64,000 bases of DNA from Bifidobacterium vespertilionis. Its GTDB lineage: Bacteria > Actinomycetota > Actinomycetes > Actinomycetales > Bifidobacteriaceae. The notes beneath the pieces were generated by a model. That model worked only from the letters and a program-made list of their open reading frames with translations. It made no database searches and was not told where the DNA came from. The DNA is taken from positions 1-64,000 of the forward strand of contig NZ_RZNZ01000012.1 in NCBI RefSeq assembly GCF_008698145.1, given 5' to 3'. A program made the position numbers and the translations under genes. The stretch's first letter is position 1. Every line of letters begins with the position of its first letter. Shown piece after piece: positions 35,366-43,029 of this stretch.

Positions 35366-36034
35366 TCACCGTGACCTGGCGCCGCCCATACCCCTGACCA
35401 TCAGATAGTTCACAAACGCCACGCGGCCAATGTGCGGGTGTCGGATGGCGACGACTCGGAATCCGTGTCGCTCGAAGAACGGCCGGGCGGTGATGCTGGC
35501 GTGGACGCGAAGCTCCCCGATGCCCTCCCCGGTGCAGCCCTCAGCGCTGCGCCGGATGCCGCGCCCAGCGTCGTACCCAGTGCCGTCCTCGGCGCTGCCC
35601 TCAGTGCCTCGTGCGGCGGCGAATCGCTCAACGGCACCGAGCAGCGCGGTGGCCACGCCTTGCCGGGCGCAGTGCGGGGCGACGAACAGCATGTCGATAT
35701 AGCCGGAATCGTCCACGTCGATGAACCCGACGACGGCACCCGAGTCCGTGCAATCCCCGTCGCAATCCCAACGACGCAAATGCCCGTCCGCAGCGCCACG
35801 ATCGACGGCCACCCACGTGTGCACGGCGGTCCGTCGCGCGTTCCATTGTTCGATCGTCCCCGTGCGCCCGGCCCAGACCGCGATCTGCTCGGCGCTGTAG
35901 TCCGCCGCGGCCAGATGGATGACGGCATCGCGGAAGACAGCCATCGTCGCGGCGGCATCGGCGGGGCGATAGGGGCGGACTCGGCAGGAACCGCGCGAGG
36001 GCAGTGACACGGGGTTCAGCGCGTGCGATGCCAT
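35366..36034 (-). CDS. GNAT-family N-acetyltransferase
   Basis: 222 residues from ATG 36034. GNAT signs: RPYRPADAAATMAVFRDAV at the N-terminus, GYIDMLFVAPHCARQGVATALLGAVERFA (acetyl-CoA-binding Q/R-x-x-G-x-G/A loop) at ~115-145, and ARPFFERHGFRVV near the end. About 35 residues of low-complexity Gly/Glu/Ala sequence (EGSAEDGTGYDAGRG) interrupt the domain between these. Substrate unknown. Overlaps the end of the HIT gene upstream by 19 bases, so the two are likely cotranscribed. Confidence 0.87.
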   Translation of the reverse strand: MASHALNPVSLPSRGSCRVRPYRPADAAATMAVFRDAVIHLAAADYSAEQIAVWAGRTGTIEQWNARRTAVHTWVAVDRGAADGHLRRWDCDGDCTDSGAVVGFIDVDDSGYIDMLFVAPHCARQGVATALLGAVERFAAARGTEGSAEDGTGYDAGRGIRRSAEGCTGEGIGELRVHASITARPFFERHGFRVVAIRHPHIGRVAFVNYLMVRGMGGARSR

Positions 36035-36411
36035 GCTTCGTCCAGCGGGATTGTGCGCTCGGGCAGGGCGGGCCATGTGTCCAACCCGTCGCCATGCGCG
36101 CGGGGCAGCAGATGCACGTGGAAATGAGGCACGGATTGAGCTTCCGCGAACGAGGTGCTGAGCAGATCCACCCCGTCGAACCCGCAGTCCGCGACCAGAT
36201 GGCGTGCGACGCGCTGCGCCAGCTCGGTCACCGCTTGCAGGGATTGGGGGTCGCAGTCGAGGATGTTGACCACATGGCGTTTCGGCACGACCAGAAGGTG
36301 GTAGTCGGGCCGGTCGTCGATCGACACGAAGCACAATGCCAGATCGGATTCCTCGATCAATCGGCATGGCGCATCGCCGTGGACGATGTCGCAGAATACG
36401 CATTCGCTCAT
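36016..36411 (-). CDS. HIT-family protein
   Basis: 131 residues from ATG 36411 with GGAGGGAG upstream. CVFCDIVHGDAPCRLIEESD at the N-terminus, a zinc-type CxxC, and the histidine triad HFHVHLLP at residues ~108-115. HIT proteins hydrolyse or transfer nucleoside monophosphates from substrates such as dinucleoside polyphosphates. Overlaps the GNAT gene. The IS30 element lies 95 bases upstream and may have separated it from its native promoter. Confidence 0.92.
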   Translation of the reverse strand: MSECVFCDIVHGDAPCRLIEESDLALCFVSIDDRPDYHLLVVPKRHVVNILDCDPQSLQAVTELAQRVARHLVADCGFDGVDLLSTSFAEAQSVPHFHVHLLPRAHGDGLDTWPALPERTIPLDEAWHRTR

Positions 36412-36504
36412 CGTTGATCTCCCTCCGCTCCGTGGGTCCGTGCGCGGGACGGCGTTGCCGTTGCCGTCCTCTTCAGCCTTCCGACGATCATACTTCCGCC
36501 CGGG

Positions 36505-37690
36505 TTCTAAATAGAAGCGCAACACCCGTTCTATGGTTGGAAGTGTTCAAGTTCAACCCAGGAAGGTGCTGCGCCCATGAAGAAAGTGTATTCCCACCTG
36601 TCGGCCGAGGAACGCGTTCGGATCGACGAGCTGCGCAACAGGGACGGCCTCGGGGTCAACGAGATCGCCCGCAGGATCGGCCGCGACAAGTCCACCATCA
36701 GCCGCGAGCTGAGACGCGGCCTGTGGTTCGCGTCCAACGAGAACGACTCCTACCGTCCGTACCGGCCGAAACGCCTGAAGACCGGCGCATGGACCGCGCG
36801 CCCGTTCTACTCGGCCATGACCGCGCAGCGCAAGGCCGAGACACGCGCCCGCAGGTCGCGCAAGCCCCTGCGCATGGCGTACGACCCGCTGCTGTCGTGG
36901 GTGATGGACGCGCTGCGCAAGGGATGGACGCCGGAGCGGATCGAGGGACGGCTCAAGGTCCAGTTCCCGGACGACCCGCGCATGCGGGTAAGCCATGAGT
37001 GCCTCTACCGGTGGATCTACGCCAAACCGCAGCAGACGCTGGATCTCAGGCAGTACCTGCCGCGCGGCAAGCGGCGCCGCACGCGCGCCAAGGGCCGCGG
37101 ATCGAAGGGGCCGAGGATCCCCATGCGCGTGCCGATCGCCGACCGGCCCAAACGCGTCGACTCGCGGCATGAGTTCGGCCATTTCGAGTCCGACACCGTC
37201 ATCGGCACGGCCCCCTCGAAACGGTGCATCGACACGCAGGTCGAACGCAAGAGCCGCAAGCTGTTCGCCCGGTTCATCCCCGACAAGAGCGCGCTGGCGA
37301 CCGCGCGCGCCGAATACGACATCTACAGCCGCATCCCCGCGCCCGCGCGCATCGACCGCACCTGGGACAACGGCACGGAGTCCTCCTGCCACCTGCTCGT
37401 GGACGAGGCGCTCGGCATGCCCGCCTACTATGCGGACCCGTACTCCTCGTACCAGCGCGGCACGAACGAGAACCGCAACGGCAGGATCCGCCGCTACCTG
37501 CCCAAGGGGACCAGCTTCGACGACATGTCGGACGAGGACCTGCAGGCCATCGTCCAGGAGATCAACGACACCCCGTTGAAGGTCCTCGGGTGGGAAACGC
37601 CCAACGAGGTTTGGTACCGCGAGCTCGGCAAGGTAATGTCAAAGACAAGCCACCCAAAGACGAGTGTTGCACTTACAAATTGAATCCGGG
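36505..37690. mobile_element. IS30-family insertion sequence
   Basis: A transposase gene framed by imperfect inverted ends: GGGTTCTAAATAGAAGCGCA + ACACCCGTTCT on the left and, on the other strand, CGGATTCAATTTGTAAGTGC + AACACTCGTCT on the right. The AAGxGCAACACxCGT part matches. Total ~1.19 kb, typical for the family. A short target repeat (CGGG on both sides) is possible but not certain. Confidence 0.85.
36577..37683 (+). CDS. IS30-family transposase
   Basis: 368 residues, GGAAGG upstream of the ATG. N-terminal helix-turn-helix (YSHLSAEERVRIDEL, NEIARRIGRDKSTISRELRRG) and a DDE catalytic domain: FESDTVIG, WDNGTE (second D) and NENRNGRIRRYLPKGT (final E). Length and motifs are those of complete IS30 transposases, so the element may be active. 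Confidence 0.95.
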   Translation: MKKVYSHLSAEERVRIDELRNRDGLGVNEIARRIGRDKSTISRELRRGLWFASNENDSYRPYRPKRLKTGAWTARPFYSAMTAQRKAETRARRSRKPLRMAYDPLLSWVMDALRKGWTPERIEGRLKVQFPDDPRMRVSHECLYRWIYAKPQQTLDLRQYLPRGKRRRTRAKGRGSKGPRIPMRVPIADRPKRVDSRHEFGHFESDTVIGTAPSKRCIDTQVERKSRKLFARFIPDKSALATARAEYDIYSRIPAPARIDRTWDNGTESSCHLLVDEALGMPAYYADPYSSYQRGTNENRNGRIRRYLPKGTSFDDMSDEDLQAIVQEINDTPLKVLGWETPNEVWYRELGKVMSKTSHPKTSVALTN

Positions 37691-37778
37691 CCGAGCGGGA
37701 ATTCCGAGCGGGAACGGTATGATGGAGGGGACGGACGGCGATGCGGCTGCCGCGCGTATTTTCGGGGAAAGGGCGATT

Positions 37779-38504
37779 ATGGGACGGGCGCATAAAGATG
37801 GTTCGACGATCGCTCACGCCACGCTGTTCAAGGCAATCGCCGCCGCGCTGATCGGCGCACTCATGCTGTCCGGTTGCGGGGGATCATCAGGTGGTACCGC
37901 CGCGGGCACATCGTCACCAGCCGGTCCGCAGCCATCCATTGCTGCGTCTCAGAATACCCCGACCGCGGCCGTGCCCACGGACTGCTCCACGCTCAGCAAT
38001 GAATCGCAGGATGCCGTGGACAATGATTCCGGAACCGCCTCCCACACCGTCTCGCCCCGCGAGCAGTGCGAGGCAGCGCAATACTGGTCGTCCGGTCGCC
38101 TTGCCCCGTGGACGCCGCAGAAAACCGGTGCAGGGGAAGCGGGGGACACCGCAGCCGATGGCCGATTACCGCGCGTGGAGGATGCGTATGCCGCCGATCG
38201 CAAGGATGAAGCGCTGTCCAGTGCCCCGAATCTGGACAATGAGCGCGCGCAGCCGATCATCAGCTATGCGCCGGTTGCGGCCGATCGGCTGCGCATCTAC
38301 TTCACCGGCGGCGTGTGCGATGCATACCGGGTCGCGATCGAGGAGACCGGCGATCACGTGCGCCTAAATCTGTTCGCGGGTGCCGAGCCTCGCACGGGCA
38401 GCACGGGTGCGCAGGCTGGATCGTGCACCGAGCAGGCCGCCTACCAATCCGCGCTGGTCGCCCTGCAAACTCCGCTCGCAGACCGGCCGGTGATCTCGAA
38501 GTGA
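37779..38504 (+). CDS. Lipoprotein of unknown function
   Basis: 241 residues from ATG 37779 with AAAGGG upstream (a second choice is 37720). Signal peptide ending in the lipobox LSGC at residues ~30-33, then a Ser/Thr/Pro-rich spacer. The C-terminal ~100 residues (ISYAPVAADRLRIYFTGGVCDAYRVAIEETGDHVRLNLFAG) form a small β-rich domain with three conserved-looking cysteines. No family recognised. Begins ~95 bases after the transposase stop. Confidence 0.78.
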   Translation: MGRAHKDGSTIAHATLFKAIAAALIGALMLSGCGGSSGGTAAGTSSPAGPQPSIAASQNTPTAAVPTDCSTLSNESQDAVDNDSGTASHTVSPREQCEAAQYWSSGRLAPWTPQKTGAGEAGDTAADGRLPRVEDAYAADRKDEALSSAPNLDNERAQPIISYAPVAADRLRIYFTGGVCDAYRVAIEETGDHVRLNLFAGAEPRTGSTGAQAGSCTEQAAYQSALVALQTPLADRPVISK

Positions 38505-38508
38505 CCGT

Positions 38509-38886
38509 TCAGCGCCCGAGCAGGCCTGAAATCTGGCCGATCACGTCAGTTGGCAGCCCCACGCGCTCGGCGATGGCCCCCAGATCGAGGTTCTGGCCCT
38601 GCTCCTGGATCATGCCCGCCACGTTGCCGATCTGATCGGCCGAAATGTTCTCCTCGGCCAGCGCGGCCAGATCGCCCACCTGGTCTGCGTTGAGATGATC
38701 GCCGGCCACCTGCGCAATCTCGCCCAGCTGCTCGGCGTTGAAGTGCTCGCCGATCACCGCCGGCAGCTGCTCGCCGAGATTCCCAAGGTTGCCGAGCGCA
38801 CCCAGGTCGATGCCCTCGGTGACGTTGCCGATCGCATTGCCCAGCGCCCCGGATGCCAGATTCCTCAGCCCGTCGAACAGACCCAT
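38509..38886 (-). CDS. Small repeat-containing protein of unknown function
   Basis: 125 residues with AAGGGGG upstream of the ATG. Gly/Ala/Leu-rich start (MGLFDGLRNLASGALGNAIG), then three ~17-residue repeats (HFNAEQLGEIAQVAGD, HLNADQVGDLAALAEE, NISADQIGNVAGMIQE). No signal peptide or membrane helix. The stop is four bases from the stop of the convergent lipoprotein gene. I do not recognise a family. Confidence 0.75.
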   Translation of the reverse strand: MGLFDGLRNLASGALGNAIGNVTEGIDLGALGNLGNLGEQLPAVIGEHFNAEQLGEIAQVAGDHLNADQVGDLAALAEENISADQIGNVAGMIQEQGQNLDLGAIAERVGLPTDVIGQISGLLGR

Positions 38887-38943
38887 TGTGCCCCCTTTAT
38901 TGCGTGATTTTCGAAACCACTGTACGGCATCGAGGTAACGTGC

Positions 38944-39300
38944 AAGTCATCCTGAGCGGAGCCCGCTAGGGCGGAGCCGAAGGATCCTTGGCCATTGCGC
39001 GCCAATCGGTATATGCACTAGTGCGTAAAGTTAAGGATCCTTCGACTTCGCCCTAGCGGGCTTCGCTCAGGATGACAAAAGGCATTCCCCGTCATCCTGA
39101 GCACTGAGCCGTTTAGCGGGCAGCCCGGTGGGCTGTCCGTAGGCGAGGGGAGCCGCCGCCAAGGCGGCGACGGTCCGGCGCAGCCGGACACCGAAGGATC
39201 CTTCGTCATATCGCATAAAGTCACTATGCAGGAAGTTAAGGATCCTTCGACTGCGCGCTGCGCGCTTCGCTCAGGATGACGGTGGGAGGCCGCTTCACGG
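38944..39300. repeat. Family A palindromic repeats, including the extended form
   Basis: GTCATCCTGAGC, AAGGATCCTT and GCTCAGGATGAC words; GGGCAGCCCGGTGGGCTGTCC and GCGGCGACGG stems at 39115-39180 belong to the extended form. Confidence 0.85.
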
Positions 39301-39332
39301 CTCAGTGCTCGCCCCGCATCGCCCAGCGGACG

Positions 39333-40061
39333 CTACTTCTCGGCCACGATCGCTACGTAGTTGCCTTTGGTGTAGCCCTCGATCGGGTCCTCCACCTGAT
39401 CCTTCTGATAGAGCGGATTCGCGAGCACGGTCTGGTAGAAGCGCAGCTCGCCGAACCCGATGCGCGTGAGCAGGTCGGCGTACCAGGGGATCGGATGCCA
39501 GTTGGGCTTGTACGAATGGGTGTCGATGTTGAAGAACGACGTGCCGGAGAGCAGCTCGGCGAAGTCCTCGCGTGGCACATCGTAGCGCTGCAGGGTCTGC
39601 AGGATGATGCCCAACGCGCTTTCCGCGGGCACGTCGGTGAGCACCAGCCGCCCGCGTTCGGAGAGCGCGTCCCGGTTGCGGGTGAATACCCCCTCGATCT
39701 CGTCGTCCGGGATGAAGCCGAAGCTCGACCCGTTGTACACGATCGTGTCGTAGGGCGCCCCGGCGTAGTCGTAGTCCTGCGCGGTGCTCTGCGTGACCGC
39801 GAGCCCCTTTCTGCGCGCCTCCGCACCCAAGCTCTCCGACGGTTCCACGGCCTCGGCGACCGTGATGTCGTACCGCTTGTTGAGCAGCGTCTCGAAGATG
39901 CCCGAGCCGATGCCGATGGACAGGATCTTGCCCGGATTGCGGTCCACGAGCGCGCGGTGCAGCAGACGAAGCCGCGACTCGTAGATGTTCGGCCGGGCGC
40001 GCCAGGTGTCATCCAGAATGCGTCCGTTGCTGTGATAGTGGTCGATGAACGGCGTTGCCAT
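39333..40061 (-). CDS. Class I SAM-dependent methyltransferase (paralogue 2)
   Basis: 242 residues from ATG 40061 with AAGGGGAA upstream. Rossmann features: ILSIGIGSGIFETLL (motif I), VAEAVEPSESL (motif II), YDTIVYNGSSFGFIPD (motif IV) and GRLVLTDVPAESALG. It shares the same unusual motif set (YNGSxFGFI, DVPxxSALG, WYADxxxR near the end) with the product of 40591-41394, so they are paralogues. Acceptor unknown. Last gene of the run metK, methyltransferase, lipoprotein, methyltransferase. Confidence 0.85.
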   Translation of the reverse strand: MATPFIDHYHSNGRILDDTWRARPNIYESRLRLLHRALVDRNPGKILSIGIGSGIFETLLNKRYDITVAEAVEPSESLGAEARRKGLAVTQSTAQDYDYAGAPYDTIVYNGSSFGFIPDDEIEGVFTRNRDALSERGRLVLTDVPAESALGIILQTLQRYDVPREDFAELLSGTSFFNIDTHSYKPNWHPIPWYADLLTRIGFGELRFYQTVLANPLYQKDQVEDPIEGYTKGNYVAIVAEK

Positions 40062-40186
40062 GTAATGTTCCCCTTCCGATTGCCTATGCCATCCGATTGC
40101 CATTGTTGTGCCGTGCGTGCGATGTGACCGTGCCGCCGACCGTGGCGTGATGCTCGTCCGCATCGCACGCACGTTGGCGGTCCGCG

Positions 40187-40549
40187 CTATTCGTTGCAGC
40201 AGCCCGATCCGCCGCCGGTCGATGCCGCCGTGGTGGCCGGCGATGTGGTATCCGTCGCCGCGGAATCGCCCGCAGTCGCAGTATCGGCGGCCGCCTGATC
40301 GGCCTGCGTCGCGGTGGCGTCCGCATGTTCTGCATGCTCAGCGTGATCCGTATGATCCGCATGCCCGCCGTCCGCCGGCCCACTCGTCGCCTCCTGAATG
40401 ACGATCGAACTGTCCGGCTGAGCTCCCGGGTTGGCGGCTGACGCATCGGACCCGGCAGGAGCGGCCGTCCCACAGGCGGCCAGTCCCGCGAGCAGCGTGG
40501 CGCAGATCGCGGCCGCGGCCATCCTCGCGATTTCCGATTTCCTCATCAT
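40187..40549 (-). CDS. His-rich lipoprotein with a C-terminal Cys-Cys
   Basis: 120 residues. Signal peptide with lipobox LAAC at ~23-26. Middle region GHADHTDHAEHAEHADATA has seven histidines spaced by two or three residues, and the chain ends GGGSGCCNE. His-rich and vicinal Cys pairs usually bind metals or metalloids, so a role as an extracytoplasmic metal binder is inferred. No folded domain is seen between them. It is placed between two paralogous methyltransferase genes on the same strand, 41 bases below the first and 125 above the second. Confidence 0.8.
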   Translation of the reverse strand: MMRKSEIARMAAAAICATLLAGLAACGTAAPAGSDASAANPGAQPDSSIVIQEATSGPADGGHADHTDHAEHAEHADATATQADQAAADTATAGDSAATDTTSPATTAASTGGGSGCCNE

Positions 40550-40590
40550 GTACTCTCTCTTCTCTCTGCGTAATCTCCGCAGCCCAACCG

Positions 40591-41394
40591 CTATTTCCGC
40601 GCGACCAGCGCCACGTAGCTGCCTTCCTGATACCCATTCACCACCGGCTCGGGCGCATCATTCTGGTAGATCGGATGCCTGAGCAGCGTCTGCCAGGTGG
40701 CGAAGCGCGAGAACCCGCTCTCCTCCAGTAGATTCCGGTACCATTCCGTGGTTCGCCAGTACTCCTTGCGCGGCACGCGATCGGCGTACCAGCTGCTGCG
40801 CAGCACGCTGCCGATGTACGATTCGCCCTCGATCAGGAACGACGCCTGCACGGCCAGTCCCAGTGCGCTCGCCGGCGGCACGTCGAGCAGCGCGATCACG
40901 CCGCCGTGCTTGAGCTGCCGGTAGTGGGCGCGGAACACGGCACGCAGCGTGTCTTCGTCGATGAATCCGAACGCGCTGCCGTTATAGAACACCGTGTCGA
41001 TCGATTCGTCGTCGAAAGCCACGTCCTGCGCGTAGGCCTGGGTCACATTGAACCCGCGGCGGCGGGCCTGCGCGGCCAAGTCGGGGGAGGGCTCAACGAT
41101 CCGGTTCACGGTCACGCCCGCTTTCTCCAGCGCGGCTTCGTACGATCCGGTTCCCGCGCCCACGGAGACCGTGTAGCCGGCGTCGCGGATGCCGTCGAGC
41201 GTGATCGCGGTCTTCAGCAGAGCCAGTTTCGAGGCGAAGATGTTCGGATGGTCGCGCTCGAAGTCATCAAAGTACTCGTGCCGGAAGCCGTCGGAATTTG
41301 CCCCGCCGGGGTTCGTTCCACCGGAGCCGGCCGCGCCCGCGTCCCCGAACCCGGCCGCGCCCACGCCCGTGCCCACGTCTGCGGAATCGCTCAT
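40591..41394 (-). CDS. Class I SAM-dependent methyltransferase (paralogue 1)
   Basis: 267 residues. The ATG at 41394 overlaps the metK stop (ATGA), a sign of translational coupling. A Gly/Ala-rich lead of ~40 residues precedes the domain. Motifs: YTVSVGAGTGSYEAAL (I), NRIVEPSPDLAAQ (II), IDTVFYNGSAFGFIDED (IV), GGVIALLDVPPASALG. Same family as 39333-40061. The acceptor is unknown; a direct supply of SAM from the coupled MetK is suggested by the gene order. Confidence 0.87.
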   Translation of the reverse strand: MSDSADVGTGVGAAGFGDAGAAGSGGTNPGGANSDGFRHEYFDDFERDHPNIFASKLALLKTAITLDGIRDAGYTVSVGAGTGSYEAALEKAGVTVNRIVEPSPDLAAQARRRGFNVTQAYAQDVAFDDESIDTVFYNGSAFGFIDEDTLRAVFRAHYRQLKHGGVIALLDVPPASALGLAVQASFLIEGESYIGSVLRSSWYADRVPRKEYWRTTEWYRNLLEESGFSRFATWQTLLRHPIYQNDAPEPVVNGYQEGSYVALVARK

Positions 41395-42584
41395 TTCACG
41401 TTCCCCCTCAGCTCCTCGACCTTGTTCGTCCGCTCCCAGGTGAAGTCGGCGTCGTCGCGCCCGAAGTGGCCGTACGCCGCGGTTTTGCGGTAGATCGGCC
41501 GGCGCAGATCCAGTTCGTCGATGATCGCGAGCTGGCGGAAATCGAAGGTCTTGGCCACCGCGCGCTGGATCTTTTCGCGGTCCACGGTTTCGGTGCCGAA
41601 GGTCTCCACGTCGATCGTGATCGGGCTCGGCGTGCGGTTGAAGTAGCCCAGCTGCACCTGCGCGCGGCGGGCGAGCCCGGCGGCCACGATGTTCTTGGCG
41701 GCCCATCGCGCGGCGTACGCGGCCGAGCGATCGGGCTTGCGCGGATCCTTGCCGGAGAACGCGCCGCCGCCGTGGCCGGCGATGCCGCCGTAGGTGTCCA
41801 CGATGATCTTGCGTCCCGTCAGGCCCGCGTCCGCCTTGGGACCGCCATTGATGAACGGGGAGCGGTTGATCACCACCTCCGCCTCGGAGGCATCCACGTC
41901 CAACGTGGCGAGTACGGGCTCCAGCACCAGCCTGCGCACCTGATCGCGCACGTCTTCCAGCGACAGCTTGTCCGAATGCTGCGTGGAGATGAGGATGTGG
42001 CGGATCGCCTTCGGATCGGTCACGTTGTCGTTCGCGTACTCCACGGACACCAGGGTCTTGCCGTCCGGGCGCAGCAACGGGATGATGCCATTCTTGCGCA
42101 CGTAGGCGAGGCGCTCGGCGAGCCGGCTTGCGGCGTAGATGGGCAGCGGCAGCAGCGCCTTGGTGTCGTCGGCCGCATATCCCACCATGAGCCCCTGATC
42201 GCCGCCGAAGGTGTTGTACGCCTCCTCGCGGCTGAGCTTCGCGTTGTCGCCGTAGTTGCCGTACGCGCCGCCGTCGGTGCTGTCGAATGCGCGCGGGCGG
42301 ATGTTGTTGATCACGCCGGCGCCCTCGGCGTCCAATCCGCTGGCCGCGTCGGTGTAGCCGATGTCCGCGATCGCCTTGCGCACAATCGCCACGTGGTCCA
42401 GCGTCCTCGGCGCGGACACCTCCCCCTCCACCACGACCAGACCGTCCTTGGCGGAGGTCTCCACGGCCACGCGCGAATCCGGGTCGAGGGTGAGGTAGGC
42501 GTCGAGGATCGAATCGGAGATGATGTCGCACACCTTGTCCGGATGCCCTTCGGTCACGGATTCGGAAGTCAGCAGTCTGGTCAT
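41391..42584 (-). CDS. metK: S-adenosylmethionine synthetase
   Basis: 397 residues from ATG 42584 with AAGGGA upstream. Signature sequences: TSESVTEGHPDKVCD at the N-terminus, GDQGLMVGYA, RPDGKTLVS, GGPKADAGLTGRKIIVDTYGG, and GGGAFSGKDPRKPDRS (P-loop-like glycine-rich). Makes SAM from methionine and ATP in the cytoplasm. Whether this is the only metK of the genome or a special second copy cannot be seen here; coupling to a methyltransferase is unusual for the housekeeping gene. Confidence 0.96.
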   Translation of the reverse strand: MTRLLTSESVTEGHPDKVCDIISDSILDAYLTLDPDSRVAVETSAKDGLVVVEGEVSAPRTLDHVAIVRKAIADIGYTDAASGLDAEGAGVINNIRPRAFDSTDGGAYGNYGDNAKLSREEAYNTFGGDQGLMVGYAADDTKALLPLPIYAASRLAERLAYVRKNGIIPLLRPDGKTLVSVEYANDNVTDPKAIRHILISTQHSDKLSLEDVRDQVRRLVLEPVLATLDVDASEAEVVINRSPFINGGPKADAGLTGRKIIVDTYGGIAGHGGGAFSGKDPRKPDRSAAYAARWAAKNIVAAGLARRAQVQLGYFNRTPSPITIDVETFGTETVDREKIQRAVAKTFDFRQLAIIDELDLRRPIYRKTAAYGHFGRDDADFTWERTNKVEELRGNVK

Positions 42585-42605
42585 GGTAAGTTCCCTTCTC
42601 AATAT

Positions 42606-42631
42606 GGCGATGGTATGCGGCGATGGTATGC
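42606..42631. repeat. 13-bp tandem repeat in the metK leader
   Basis: Two exact copies of GGCGATGGTATGC, 22 bases before the metK start codon (on the opposite strand). Confidence 0.7.
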
Positions 42632-42750
42632 GGTTATGTCATTGCTGTTGGGTGATTCAAATAGAGGGGGCGATGTGCAATGCACCGGCCATCCCCGTCC
42701 AGTGCACTGCGCATCGCGTGATTGACATCATATGCGCGCTCTTGGTATGC

Positions 42751-42784
42751 GTCAACGCGCATCAACGCGTGCCAACGCTATAAA
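42751..42784 (+). promoter_or_regulatory. Three phased 10-bp repeats and TATAAA, metY/metK control region
   Basis: GTCAACGCGC, ATCAACGCGT and GCCAACGCTA stand side by side with an exact 10-base period (common core YCAACGC), and run into TATAAA at 42779-42784. Repeats of one helical turn at the -35 position suggest a regulator array. Transcription toward metY would give a leader of about 240 bases. Confidence 0.5.
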
Positions 42785-42885
42785 CTCAGGCATGAATGCG
42801 TGCTCATGGGCAATCCGGAGTAGGGGTTCCAAGCATGCAAAACAGTCGATATAAATCGAGGTGCGGCACGGCCATAACCAACGCA

Positions 42886-42891
42886 TATAAT
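42886..42891 (+). promoter_or_regulatory. -10 box of the metY-like gene
   Basis: Perfect TATAAT inside ACGCATATAATCG, 139 bases before the ATG. No good -35 box, which fits an activator-dependent promoter. GCATATAA also occurs in the palindrome at 47870-47895. Confidence 0.45.
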
Positions 42892-43029
42892 CGATCTCAT
42901 CATCGAGCATAGCCATAATATCCGCATGGGCTCTTCTATTAATTTTACCGATGACGATGCTGGAATGCCCAACGCCCAATCATGATACATTGTCAACCAT
43001 TCCGGCAACCACATGAGAAGGGGTGGCAT

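Noticed and set aside
36016-36034. GNAT/HIT overlap as a fusion protein
   Set aside because: The two frames differ, each has its own start and stop, and a 19-base overlap is ordinary in an operon.
42585-43029. SAM or SAH riboswitch before metK/metY
   Set aside because: I looked for a pseudoknot-like leader or known consensus segments on both strands and found only direct repeats and promoter-like boxes.
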